Counted from the stretch's first letter, positions 43,113 through 51,162 are shown. The stretch is DNA of 53,661 bases from Bacillota bacterium (GCA_009711825.1 VEMY01000011.1:1-53661), one strand, 5' to 3'. Made by a program: numbers and translations. Notes: generated by a model not told the origin, from the letters alone.

Positions 43113-43532
43113 TTATCTCCACAACCAAAGCCCTGTATCGCGGTCATGTTGACGCACCAAACTGCCACCGGCAAGAACGGTAATCCTCGTTTCTGCCACA
43201 AGAATTTTAGTTCCCGGCAGAACATGCCCGCCGCGGAGTTCGCCCTTTTCGTCACCTAGCACTATATGCAAATGGGCAAAGGGTTTACCGTCTTTAATGC
43301 TGATATTACCCACCGCTGAAATAATTTCCAGCTCGCCAGCGAGCTTTTTCTCGATATATTCCTGGCTCTTTGAATCATAGTACCCGAAAGTCGCCCCGTC
43401 GGCGAACCCGATTAACTGCACATCAGCAGCTTCGATATTTTCCCGGACCGCCAAGCTCTCCAATTCTGACAAGAGATCGCCTCCCGCCGGCAACAGTCCG
43501 ACCAAAACCCTTTCAATATTAAAACTATACAT
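43113..43532 (-). CDS. PPC/DUF296 domain protein
   Basis: The 139-residue protein is a single PPC (DUF296) domain, the fold also found in plant AT-hook proteins. The conserved central segment PFAHLHIVLGDEKGELRGGHVLPG (metal-binding His in HLH and GGH) is present, preceded by FADGATFGYYD. In bacteria the domain forms trimers, and its role is not known. GGAGGT precedes the ATG. It lies 12 bases before nrdR and is probably the first gene of the operon that ends in the PHP gene. Confidence 0.85.
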   Translation of the reverse strand: MYSFNIERVLVGLLPAGGDLLSELESLAVRENIEAADVQLIGFADGATFGYYDSKSQEYIEKKLAGELEIISAVGNISIKDGKPFAHLHIVLGDEKGELRGGHVLPGTKILVAETRITVLAGGSLVRQHDRDTGLWLWR

Positions 43533-43568
43533 AGCTTTACCTCCGAGTTTATTAAATTTTTTACTGAA

Positions 43569-44345
43569 TTATATTAATTGTTTCCACCACTTGCGTCTTA
43601 AATCCGCCGGTCGAGCAGTTTTGGAGTGCAAGGACAAAATACCTGTCAATACCTCCAACCGTTCCTTCCAATTGGCCGGCAGTTCCCCAGTTGCACAATA
43701 CCCTTGGAGGAAGTATTCCCAGAAAAAAAGTTCTTCTAAACCAATACTTCCGGGGTTAAGCCGCGCCAAGTCCCATAGGGGATCAAAGATCATCGCTCGG
43801 GAAAAATCCATGAAAAATAAAGCGCCGTCAGCCAAATTAACTTGCGGCCATTGACGAAAATTGAGCACCAAAGCACCACCGCTTTCAGTCCACAAACTAC
43901 TGATAATCTCACTCACTTCGCGCTTGCGTCCGCCGTTCATACTCATATTATTTAGGTGATGTAACATTGCAGCCACAGATGGTTTAGTGTTGCTGCCCAA
44001 CAGGCCAATCCGTTCTTCACGAATTGAATGACCCATCCCAATTGCAGCCCCCAGGCGGCGAATCAACTGAATTTTTTCCGCCCGCGACCCTTCGAGCAGA
44101 CGGGGTTGATAGGGCTGCAGTCGCATGTGATTTGCCATCAAAACATTGAAACCACGTAGGCGAAACTCTTTACAGATGCTGGGCGCGATGCCCAAATGAC
44201 CAACTTTTGCCAAGGCTGCCCGCTGTCTAGAGATTGTCGGAACATGTGGGGAAACAAAGTATGTATGCAGCGGTTTCTCGAATATTGTCATGGTGGCGGT
44301 ACGAATTTCCGCCTTGTTCCTCCGTAAAATCAATGGCAGCTTCAC
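43569..44345 (-). CDS. Divergent aminoglycoside-phosphotransferase-like protein, probable pseudokinase
   Basis: The 258-residue protein resembles APH-fold kinases weakly. There is a Glu/Arg-rich helix with LGIAPSICKEFRLRG and NVLMANHM (hinge-like), then a GMGHS helix. A late LVLNFRQWPQVNLADGALFFMDFS segment matches the catalytic and metal loops. Where kinases have HxD-4-N, this protein has F-R-Q-4-N, so the catalytic Asp is missing while the Asn and the later metal Asp are kept. The end (PLWDLARL) fits the family. It may bind nucleotide or ligand without phosphorylating. The start is GTG at 44345, seven bases after GGAGGT. The family call is tentative. Confidence 0.55.
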   Translation of the reverse strand: MKLPLILRRNKAEIRTATMTIFEKPLHTYFVSPHVPTISRQRAALAKVGHLGIAPSICKEFRLRGFNVLMANHMRLQPYQPRLLEGSRAEKIQLIRRLGAAIGMGHSIREERIGLLGSNTKPSVAAMLHHLNNMSMNGGRKREVSEIISSLWTESGGALVLNFRQWPQVNLADGALFFMDFSRAMIFDPLWDLARLNPGSIGLEELFFWEYFLQGYCATGELPANWKERLEVLTGILSLHSKTARPADLRRKWWKQLI

Positions 44346-44473
44346 TGTCGTTACCTCCAAACACACAAGCTCAGTTAGTATATATTCGCTTTTCGGAAAA
44401 CCTTTCCCTCCCCGAAGCAGGAATTATTTACTCCTGAGCTACCAATACTAGGGTTGCAAAGGAGCTGATGAAA

Positions 44474-44941
44474 ATGTCAGATATCCAGACTGCTCTGGAT
44501 CGAATCCCCTGCCCCGTGGGAGTTGTGCTGCAGCCACCAGAAGTCATCACAGTATCCTGGTTTACTCAAATTTCACGCACCCCGCCGTTAATTGCTCTAA
44601 GTATTGCTCCCCAAACATCGGTCACACCGTCTTTAGCCGCCAAAAAAAAGTTCACCTTGGCCATATTAAGGGGTGACCAAGAAACTGTGGCGAGAACTTG
44701 CGGACATCATCAAACCCGGGAACCTGATAAAATCAAGGCCGCCGGGTTGGAAATAGTAAATAGTGAAGCATTGACAACACCTTGGATAAAAAATGCCTTG
44801 CTCAACTTGGAATGCAAAGTTATCGAAGAGAATCTACATGGCGACCATGTGCTATACGTGGCGGAAGTGACTGGGGCAGTAGCTTCCGAACAAAAGCACA
44901 GACCACTGGTCTTTGTGGACCGAGACTTAATATCCCTATAA
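44474..44941 (+). CDS. Flavin reductase-like FMN-binding protein
   Basis: The 155-residue protein is a split-barrel FMN-binding protein of the flavin reductase group. VITVSWFTQISRTPPLIALSIAP near residue 25 and the ending HRPLVFVDRDL are typical. Such proteins reduce or bind flavin for oxygenases or detoxification. The ATG at 44474 is nine bases after GGAG; the ATG at 44468 is only three bases after it. It converges on the Mrp-type ATPase gene and is divergent from the APH-like gene. Confidence 0.85.
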   Translation: MSDIQTALDRIPCPVGVVLQPPEVITVSWFTQISRTPPLIALSIAPQTSVTPSLAAKKKFTLAILRGDQETVARTCGHHQTREPDKIKAAGLEIVNSEALTTPWIKNALLNLECKVIEENLHGDHVLYVAEVTGAVASEQKHRPLVFVDRDLISL

Positions 44942-44953
44942 AGTCGCACATTT

Positions 44954-44977
44954 AAGACCCTGCTCACGCAGGGTCTT
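44954..44977. terminator. Hairpin between convergent genes
   Basis: AAGACCCTGC pairs perfectly with GCAGGGTCTT around TCAC. Neither strand has a clear T run after it. It lies between the convergent flavin reductase-like and Mrp genes and may end both transcripts. Confidence 0.45.
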
Positions 44978-45006
44978 AGTGCTTCCATTGCTGCCCCTAA
45001 CAACGT

Positions 45007-45735
45007 CTACATATTTAATTTAGTTTTGATTCTGTCAAATACCTCCGAGAACTCAGATCTGAGCTGTAACTGGCCGACATCGGCTTCTTGCCGGAGGTCA
45101 GGTCGCAACGGCAATTGACCCAGGACTTCGGTATTTAAATCTTTGGCCATCTTCGCTCCCCCTCCGGCCCCGAACAGTTCATGCCGATGTCCGCAGTCCT
45201 CGCATTCAAACCAGGACATGTTTTCTACAACACCCAATACACTGGCATTCATCTTCTCAGCCATCACCGCGACCCGGGCAGCAACTTCCGCCGCGGCCGG
45301 TTGCGGAGTTGTTACAACCAGGATATGTGTTTTAGGAAAACGTTGCAAAACATTGAGGGGCATATCACCGGTGCCCGGAGGCAGATCCAGCAATAACAAA
45401 TCCACATCGCCCCAGGTAAAATCATTAACAAATTGGTTCAGAGCTTGACTGTACAAGGGTGAACGCCAGATCACCGGATTATCTTCAACAAAATACCCCA
45501 TGGAGACAATCTTTACCCCGCCTGCTTCCCCGGGAAACAGATTCTCATTTTCATCATAATATGGTTGCGTATCGGCGCCCATAATTTGAGGAATACTGTA
45601 GCCGTGCAAATCAGCATCAATAATGCCGGCACTGTGTCCGGCTGCTACAGCTGCCAAGCCGAGACTGGCAGTAACTGTGCTTTTGCCTACCCCGCCTTTG
45701 CCGCTGGCAATTGCTAACATGTGTTTGAAACTCAT
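45007..45735 (-). CDS. Mrp/ApbC/NBP35 family iron-sulphur carrier ATPase
   Basis: The 242-residue P-loop ATPase belongs to the Mrp/ApbC group, which carries or assembles iron-sulphur clusters. The deviant Walker A is ASGKGGVGKST near residue 10, and the later DLPPGTGDMPL and ENMSWFECEDCG (CxxC near 177-180) match the family. The CxxC is where a cluster would bridge the dimer. It is a short form without the N-terminal DUF59 domain. GGAGGT precedes the ATG. Confidence 0.92.
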   Translation of the reverse strand: MSFKHMLAIASGKGGVGKSTVTASLGLAAVAAGHSAGIIDADLHGYSIPQIMGADTQPYYDENENLFPGEAGGVKIVSMGYFVEDNPVIWRSPLYSQALNQFVNDFTWGDVDLLLLDLPPGTGDMPLNVLQRFPKTHILVVTTPQPAAAEVAARVAVMAEKMNASVLGVVENMSWFECEDCGHRHELFGAGGGAKMAKDLNTEVLGQLPLRPDLRQEADVGQLQLRSEFSEVFDRIKTKLNM

Positions 45736-45781
45736 GTTCTCAACCTCCTGTCATCATCTGTATATAGCATGTGACAATTGC

Positions 45782-46456
45782 TTAATTTTCACCCTTTTTT
45801 TTGTACAGGGCATAACAAGCAAGTGTGGAAGCCAATAAGACACCAAAATGAATCGCAAGTATCTTCACAGCGGACTCAAAGAAAAACACTTCCGGCAGCA
45901 TGCGGATCATCAGCGATGACCACGGTAACAGCCACAAATCATTGTCAAAGAGCAGCAAATGAAACCAAGTAAAAGCTTGGTTAAAATCTATAAACATCAA
46001 TGCCAGAAGCACCAACAACAAACCAGCATTGATTAAAAAGGCCGTGAGCACTCCCTTAAAAATCCTTCTCTCGCGGTGTCGCCCGGCAAATAACCAGATG
46101 GAAAGCGGCAGGAGCGCAAGCACACTGAAATTTCGCACCTGACGCCCGGCGTTAAACAAATCCTTTACGTCTACCATATGCAGTTGTTCACGTTCTCCGT
46201 AAACATAGCGCAGTTCACCATCAACAACTGCCTGGGGATTAAGGACATCCTGACGGTTCCGCAGATAGTTAATAATCTCCCGTGTAACATGCTCGAGATT
46301 TTCCATATCCATTCCGGTGGCTTCAACCACCTGGTGCCGCTCATAGGCGCTCAAATAATGATTGATGTTAAAAGCCACCAATTCCACCGCAGTTAACAGC
46401 ACTGTCAGCGACAAAAAGATTGCAAATAATAAAAGACCAATTTTGGTTTTTAACAT
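45782..46456 (-). CDS. TIGR01906-like integral membrane protein
   Basis: The 224-residue protein has four membrane spans (about 5-28, 110-128, 135-157, 185-215). The exterior or cytoplasmic loop between spans 1 and 2 contains VTREIINYLRNRQDVL. It resembles TIGR01906 (DUF1461) proteins, a Clostridia-type family of unknown function. GGAGGAG lies before the ATG. A lipoprotein gene lies 26 bases upstream of it and may be co-transcribed. Confidence 0.8.
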   Translation of the reverse strand: MLKTKIGLLLFAIFLSLTVLLTAVELVAFNINHYLSAYERHQVVEATGMDMENLEHVTREIINYLRNRQDVLNPQAVVDGELRYVYGEREQLHMVDVKDLFNAGRQVRNFSVLALLPLSIWLFAGRHRERRIFKGVLTAFLINAGLLLVLLALMFIDFNQAFTWFHLLLFDNDLWLLPWSSLMIRMLPEVFFFESAVKILAIHFGVLLASTLACYALYKKKGEN

Positions 46457-46482
46457 ACCTTGTTTCTCCTCCCCGCATCATG

Positions 46483-46899
46483 TCACTGGACATCCAAGTC
46501 GTCTAGCACCAAAAACAGTTCCTGGCGTACTGCGCGCAGGTCTTTTAGATGTTTAGCGCCAAGGGTACTGTCAAAGTCAGTATTAAGTCCAGCAAGCCAG
46601 CTGTCAAGCGCTTCTATCTGTGTAAACAAGGCAGCATGGGCAGAACGCAAATTAGAATCCACGTCTTCAGGGAGTTCGATTGTCAACGCCTCTTCGATAT
46701 AATGCCGGGCAATTTCAGCATAACTCAAGGCGTCGTCGATGGAATCTGCTTTGACAGCTAAATCCAGATATGATTCAGTCTGCACGCATGTTTCCAACAA
46801 TCCGGTTCGATATCGTTCCAAAGAGTCCAGGGGCGAACAAGCGGCCACCAATATAAGCAAAATACTCAAAATCATTGCGGGGAACACCCTGCGCAGCAT
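46483..46899 (-). CDS. Putative lipoprotein
   Basis: The 138-residue product starts with a signal peptide (MLRRVFPAMILSILLILV) ending in a lipobox, LVAAC, so the mature protein is anchored by Cys21. The rest is mostly helical and acidic, with no recognised motif. I chose the ATG at 46899, six bases after GAGGTG. In-frame ATGs slightly upstream are too close to that site. It may be co-transcribed with the membrane protein gene at 45782. Function is unknown. Confidence 0.75.
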   Translation of the reverse strand: MLRRVFPAMILSILLILVAACSPLDSLERYRTGLLETCVQTESYLDLAVKADSIDDALSYAEIARHYIEEALTIELPEDVDSNLRSAHAALFTQIEALDSWLAGLNTDFDSTLGAKHLKDLRAVRQELFLVLDDLDVQ

Positions 46900-46937
46900 A
46901 TTCATCACCTCGTCTGATAGTTTCGGCATGAGCAGGA

Positions 46938-46965
46938 GCTATACCTGCCACTAAAATGGTATAGC
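46938..46965. repeat. Eight-base inverted repeat in a divergent gap
   Basis: GCTATACC (46938-46945) and GGTATAGC (46958-46965) are perfect inverted copies separated by 12 bases. They lie in the 145-base gap between the lipoprotein and manganese catalase genes, which are divergent. A shared operator is possible, but no known motif was matched. Confidence 0.35.
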
Positions 46966-47044
46966 ATTGGTTTCCAAAAGACAACAGTATTTCCTCACAT
47001 ATTACATAAAAAATTTTGGAAGTTTAAGTGCAGGAGGTGATATT

Positions 47045-47737
47045 TTGTTCAAGCATGAAAAACAATTATTGGAGAATGTTCAAGTAGAGGCGCCAAACCC
47101 CAACTATGCTGCAATGCTGCAAGAGCAACTGGGCGGACCTCAAGGTGAACTAAAAGCGGCTATGCAGTATCTGGCCCAAAGTTTTCGAATTAAAGATCCG
47201 GAGATAAAAGATATATTTCTGGATATAGCAGCCGAGGAACTAAGTCACATGGAAATGGTGGCCACAGCAATCAACTTGCTAAACGGACATGACCCCCAAG
47301 CGGTCAATGCGACAGTGGGCAATATTGAAGCCCATGTTCTCACTGGGCTCAACCCGATGCTGAACAATGCGTCCGGACAATTATGGACAGCCGGTTATAT
47401 CAATGTTACCGGTGATTTACCCGCTGATCTCTTGTCCAACATCGCGGCTGAACAGAGGGCGAAGGTCGTTTATGAATTGCTTTACAGGCAAATCAATGAC
47501 AAACATGTCCGCAATATGATTGACTTTTTGCTCAACCGCGAAGAAGCCCATAATACTATGTTCAGAGAATGCTTTCAAAAAGTCCAAGACACTGGCTCGA
47601 CCCGGGATTGGGGGGTGGACGAGGATGCACGTCTCTACTTCGATTTGTCCACACCAGGAAACTATGTGGGCAAAAAACTGGAAAATCCTCAGTCCCCATC
47701 ATTTAACAGTCCGCAGCGACCTCCCGGACAACATTAG
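47045..47737 (+). CDS. Manganese catalase family protein (CotJC-like)
   Basis: The 230-residue four-helix-bundle protein matches manganese catalases of the CotJC spore-coat type. Dimanganese ligands are expected at the Glu in QGELKAAMQ near residue 38, EELSHMEM near 67-74, EQRAKVVYE near 140 and REEAHNTMF near 175. It degrades hydrogen peroxide, and homologues are packed in spore coats. The start is TTG at 47045, seven bases after AGGAGG; the in-frame sequence before it has no family similarity. CotJA and CotJB partners are absent. Confidence 0.9.
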   Translation: MFKHEKQLLENVQVEAPNPNYAAMLQEQLGGPQGELKAAMQYLAQSFRIKDPEIKDIFLDIAAEELSHMEMVATAINLLNGHDPQAVNATVGNIEAHVLTGLNPMLNNASGQLWTAGYINVTGDLPADLLSNIAAEQRAKVVYELLYRQINDKHVRNMIDFLLNREEAHNTMFRECFQKVQDTGSTRDWGVDEDARLYFDLSTPGNYVGKKLENPQSPSFNSPQRPPGQH

Positions 47738-47743
47738 CACAAC

Positions 47744-47772
47744 AACAGCCGCTCACAAAAAGAGCGGCTGTT
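47744..47772. terminator. Strong hairpin between convergent catalase and HAD genes
   Basis: AACAGCCGCTC (47744-47754) pairs perfectly with GAGCGGCTGTT (47762-47772). It lies seven bases after the catalase stop and 15 bases from the opposite HAD stop. There is no long T run, so it may end both transcripts weakly. Confidence 0.65.
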
Positions 47773-47786
47773 ATAATTCCTGGAGT

Positions 47787-48611
47787 TTAGGACAATAGAT
47801 GCTTCTGAATCGCCAGAGCCAGTCCGTCCTGGTCATTGGTGCTTGTTACATCATCTGCGATTGCTTTTACTGCATCAGTGGCATTGCCCATGGCGATGCC
47901 AAGACCTGCCCAGCTCAACATGCTCATATCGTTCTGTTGGTCCCCGATTGTCATCACCTGGTCGCTTGTGAGACCTAGCTTTGTTGCCAGTATTTCAACC
48001 GACCGTCCTTTATCTGCTCCTGCGCCACAAATGTCCAACAGGGTATGGTCTGTAAAAACAGGAGCTACTCCCTCAATTGACGAAAAATCTTCCGCAAGTC
48101 CGGCCAGAAATTGTGGCGTTTGCGAATATACCACCAACTTATAGACCGTCACATCGGAATTGATCACGGTATACGGGTCATCTGTGGTCAATATGTCCAC
48201 CCGTTCATCCGGAGCAAGGGTAGAATTCCATTGTTCCACTGCCGGTAGGCGGGGATTATCCGGTGCAGAGACGATGAAATCATTGCCACAAGTTACAATC
48301 CAATGGGCATTAGCTTGTTGGCAGCTGTCCAGTATCTTTCTGTACGCCGGTTTAGGCAAGGGGTTTTCAAAAATTATCTCACCGCTGTGCATATCGCGAA
48401 CCAGGGCGCCATTACTGGATATCAACGGCAAATCAATTTTCAAATCCCTGGCCAAAGACCAAATACTCTTGTCCATTCGACCGGTGGCAATCGCCACCAT
48501 AATCCCCCGCTCATGGAGAGCGGAGATTGCCCGGCGATTGGCCACTGACACCCGTTTTTCGCTGTTAAGACAGGTGCCGTCCAAATCTGTAACCACTAAT
48601 TTGATTGTCAT
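47787..48611 (-). CDS. Cof-type HAD-family phosphatase
   Basis: The 274-residue protein is a Cof-type haloacid dehalogenase phosphatase. The nucleophile motif VTDLDGTCLN is at residues 6-15, motif II is in IATGRMDKS near 42, and motif IV is in TIGDQQNDMSM near 220. The long C2-type cap between them is typical. Such enzymes dephosphorylate sugar phosphates or flavin precursors; the substrate is not predictable here. I chose the ATG at 48611, which has GGAG upstream and gives the usual start. Confidence 0.92.
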   Translation of the reverse strand: MTIKLVVTDLDGTCLNSEKRVSVANRRAISALHERGIMVAIATGRMDKSIWSLARDLKIDLPLISSNGALVRDMHSGEIIFENPLPKPAYRKILDSCQQANAHWIVTCGNDFIVSAPDNPRLPAVEQWNSTLAPDERVDILTTDDPYTVINSDVTVYKLVVYSQTPQFLAGLAEDFSSIEGVAPVFTDHTLLDICGAGADKGRSVEILATKLGLTSDQVMTIGDQQNDMSMLSWAGLGIAMGNATDAVKAIADDVTSTNDQDGLALAIQKHLLS

Positions 48612-48674
48612 GCATTTTCCACTCCCGAGAAATTCTAAAACCATCATAACATATTCTTGGCCCGATGAGCAGAC

Positions 48675-50840
48675 CTAAACCGACAATAGAGCCAAGGTCA
48701 ACAACAGGGTGCGTTGGAGCAACTCGCCCCGATGCACACATTCATCAGGAGTGAACAAGTCCCTGCTGGCAGGCCCAAAGCCGCAAACAACAGGCACTTC
48801 CGGCGGGATCACTCCTGCTGCCGACGGGAGCAGCCCGGATTCTGTTCCAAAGGGCAGCTTCCATTCGAAACTGATTCTTTTGAGCAGTGACAGCAAATCC
48901 TGATTGACAAGTGAACGGTTAAGGGCTGGGCGCTCTTCAAGTTTTTCCACATAGCAGACAGTTTCTGAAAGTTCATCTGCCGGTGAAGTGAAAAGGCGAC
49001 GAATCTCAGCTTCCGCCGCGTCCGCCAGCTCGGAGCAGAGGTATGTTATATACACTGTTGTCCGTATTCTATGGGGAAGCAAAACGCTATAGCGTTCAGA
49101 TTGTACGTCCTGAACAGCTAAACTCAATTGCTGATTGGGCTGGCTTAGTGTTCCAAGCTCTGTGGCCCGTTTCAAAAACCAGCTCATAATATCCTCCGCC
49201 CCTCGGCGGTAGCCAATGCGGCGGGAGGCGCCTTCAACCAGGATGCTGAATTTCCGCAGCCCCCGGCGCTGGTCAACAATTTTTCCCCCTTGAAAACCCG
49301 GTTGAAACACAATCACCCTTGCTGCCTGGCAAGCGGCTTGCTGTAGCAACGAACTGGAGTAGCGCATGCCCCGGCCTTCATCTGTATAAACAAATACCCC
49401 AACCGGTTTCTCATGCAAAGAGTCTGTCGACAGTAATGTCTTCAGTGCGAACAGAACACCAGTCAAACCTGCCCGGCTGGAGGCCACACCCTCGCCATAC
49501 AACCATTCAGGTTCCCGGCGGAAAGGCACTTGCAAGCTATTTATCTCCCGTGGGACATCAATACACAGCACCAACAGCGTTCCCCCCGCTAAACCGGAGC
49601 GGGTCTGCCAGGTCCACGCCGATTGACGATTGGTAAACTGGGCGTTGGACTCCATATCCAATAATTTCATTTCAGCTTCAAATTTTCTTAACACCGTTCC
49701 TAATCCAGTGGGATCCCCGGTTCTGCTTTGAAGATTTGTCCAAACCTTCAATTCTTCCTCTAGATAATCCCGATTTTGCACCAGATATGTAAAAGCGGAC
49801 TGTCGCACATCTGATACCTGGTCCAGCTTCCCAGCCTCCGGTATCAAAGGACCAAAATATCGTTGGCTGGCAATCTCAATTAATCGGTTCGTCAGCGCCG
49901 TATAATCCAAACCTTTTTGGGCCGCGGCCATAACATATGACCCGCCAGGTCCCAAGCTGGCCATGGAGTTGATCTCCAAAATGTAAGGGTTTCCTGCCCG
50001 GTCCAAGCGGAAATCGACCCGAGCGCTGTCAAAACAGCCCAGAGCTTTAAAAGCTTGAACAGCCAACTTTTGGACTTGTGCAATTTGGTCGGGACTGAGG
50101 TCCGCAGGACACACCTTCTTTATCCTGTCGGTACTTTGCCCAACCTTATCCTCATGGGTAAAGATTGCCTCCCCGCGCTCAAAAATTACCTCTACCGGCG
50201 GCAACGCTTCCACCGGTGAATTGCCAAGCAAGCCAACATTAATTTCCCGACCTTCGATGTATTCCTCGACAAGCGTAACGGCGCCCATGGTCTCATAGAT
50301 TGTGCGCACTCCTTCTCTCAGTTCATCGGCATTGCGCACAATCCTCAATCCCATGGAGACCGCCTCATCCTTGGGTTTTACGATTAACGGAAATTTCAGT
50401 CCTTCAGGCAGTGGAAACTGAAAATCCGGCGTTTCTAAAACGGCGAATTTGGGGGTGGGCAACCCTTTCTGCAGCATAACCATCTTCGTCAGTACTTTGT
50501 CCAGTGCGATTGCATGGGTCTCGGGTCCGGAGCCGACATAGGGGATGCCCAGCATCTCCAAAATACCCGGTATATGAGTATAGCGGGCTCGCCCCTGGAT
50601 GCCGTAGCTGAGATTGAAAACCAGTCCCGGCCGCTCGCCGGAAATTACAGCCGGCATAAAATCCTCTAATGCATGGATGATGTTTTTATCCCCTTCAAAT
50701 GCCTGAACCTGATGACCGCCAGCCTCAAGCGCAGATTTTATGCGGTCAATCGTTTCCAAACCGTACTTCTCCCGGTTGGGAACGCCAAACAAATTAATAA
50801 TCGCCTGACTGTCGTGATTATAGACAATTGCAATCTTCAC
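48675..50840 (-). CDS. Fusion of D-Ala-D-Ala-ligase-like ATP-grasp domain and inactive M20-peptidase-like domain
   Basis: The 721-residue protein has two parts. Residues 1-335 form a Ddl-like ATP-grasp ligase with LIVKPKDEAVSMGL (ATP lysines), VEEYIEGREI near 192, ARVDFRLD near 274, and the Mg ligands in EIN (289-291). The Ddl substrate motif PGMT..S after EIN is replaced by SMASLGPGGS, so another substrate is likely. Residues 360-721 align by pattern with M20 peptidases (LYGEGVASSRAGL, FVYTDEGRGM and the closing FTPDECV). The expected metal ligands are changed: HxD is C426-I-D, the second Asp is S454, DEE is DEG (487-489), and the late His is Phe. It is probably a pseudo-peptidase that binds a peptide-like substrate. 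The start is GTG with GGGGGT eight bases upstream. Confidence 0.8.
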   Translation of the reverse strand: MKIAIVYNHDSQAIINLFGVPNREKYGLETIDRIKSALEAGGHQVQAFEGDKNIIHALEDFMPAVISGERPGLVFNLSYGIQGRARYTHIPGILEMLGIPYVGSGPETHAIALDKVLTKMVMLQKGLPTPKFAVLETPDFQFPLPEGLKFPLIVKPKDEAVSMGLRIVRNADELREGVRTIYETMGAVTLVEEYIEGREINVGLLGNSPVEALPPVEVIFERGEAIFTHEDKVGQSTDRIKKVCPADLSPDQIAQVQKLAVQAFKALGCFDSARVDFRLDRAGNPYILEINSMASLGPGGSYVMAAAQKGLDYTALTNRLIEIASQRYFGPLIPEAGKLDQVSDVRQSAFTYLVQNRDYLEEELKVWTNLQSRTGDPTGLGTVLRKFEAEMKLLDMESNAQFTNRQSAWTWQTRSGLAGGTLLVLCIDVPREINSLQVPFRREPEWLYGEGVASSRAGLTGVLFALKTLLSTDSLHEKPVGVFVYTDEGRGMRYSSSLLQQAACQAARVIVFQPGFQGGKIVDQRRGLRKFSILVEGASRRIGYRRGAEDIMSWFLKRATELGTLSQPNQQLSLAVQDVQSERYSVLLPHRIRTTVYITYLCSELADAAEAEIRRLFTSPADELSETVCYVEKLEERPALNRSLVNQDLLSLLKRISFEWKLPFGTESGLLPSAAGVIPPEVPVVCGFGPASRDLFTPDECVHRGELLQRTLLLTLALLSV

Positions 50841-50884
50841 CGGTGATTACCCCCTTCATTCCTGAACTGCCTGGATTAATATTG

Positions 50885-50913
50885 ATTATATTCGGTTTGC
50901 CAAAATTTATCTA
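50885..50913 (-). promoter_or_regulatory. Promoter of the ATP-grasp/M20-like fusion gene
   Basis: On the minus strand TAGATA (50913-50908, four of six matches to the -35 consensus) and a perfect TATAAT (50890-50885) are 17 bases apart. They lie 45 bases before the GTG start. It is divergent from the tRNA-Val promoter. Confidence 0.55.
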
Positions 50914-50922
50914 CACATCCCT

Positions 50923-50951
50923 TTGCATATACAATACCTACTTGCTATAAT
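50923..50951 (+). promoter_or_regulatory. Promoter of tRNA-Val
   Basis: TTGCAT (50923-50928) and TATAAT (50946-50951) are 17 bases apart, with TTGC before the -10 giving an extended -10. The tRNA starts nine bases after the -10 box, so the primary transcript has little or no leader. Confidence 0.8.
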
Positions 50952-50959
50952 AATGTTAT

Positions 50960-51034
50960 GGGGCTGTAGCTCAGTGGGAGAGCGCTTGACTCACATTCAA
51001 GAGGCCGCAGGTTCGAAACCCGCCAGCCCCACCA
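50960..51034 (+). tRNA. tRNA-Val (anticodon CAC)
   Basis: A complete cloverleaf is seen. GGGGCTG pairs with CAGCCCC, and ACCA is encoded after it. The anticodon stem CTTGA/TCAAG encloses CTCACAT, giving anticodon CAC for GUG codons. The T loop contains GGTTCGAAACC. A promoter and a terminator flank the gene. Confidence 0.96.
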
Positions 51035-51047
51035 CCTTTCATGCATA

Positions 51048-51072
51048 ACAGGGCGAAAAGCCCTGTTTTTTT
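51048..51072 (+). terminator. Intrinsic terminator of tRNA-Val
   Basis: ACAGGGC (51048-51054) pairs with GCCCTGT (51060-51066) around GAAAA (overlapping bases), followed by seven T in all. It separates the tRNA from cysE. Confidence 0.88.
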
Positions 51073-51087
51073 ATCCCCTTAGTAATA

Positions 51088-51116
51088 TTGACACCCCGAG
51101 CTGATGCTGGTATACT
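51088..51116 (+). promoter_or_regulatory. Promoter of cysE-cysK
   Basis: A perfect TTGACA -35 (51088-51093) and a TATACT -10 (51111-51116) are exactly 17 bases apart. The predicted transcription start near 51123 leaves a leader of about 40 bases before cysE, too short for a T-box or S-box. Confidence 0.85.
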
Positions 51117-51162
51117 CACAGCAAAAAAACAGAGCATTTTACTAGGAATTGAGGCAAAGATA

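Noticed and set aside
44954-44977. Perfect hairpin considered as a riboswitch or attenuator
   Set aside because: It lies between convergent gene ends with no downstream coding start, so a role in 3-prime ends is the simpler reading.
51088-51162. Possible TTG start of cysE at 51088
   Set aside because: This TTG is the first three bases of a perfect TTGACA -35 box with a 17-base spacer, so it is upstream of the transcription start.
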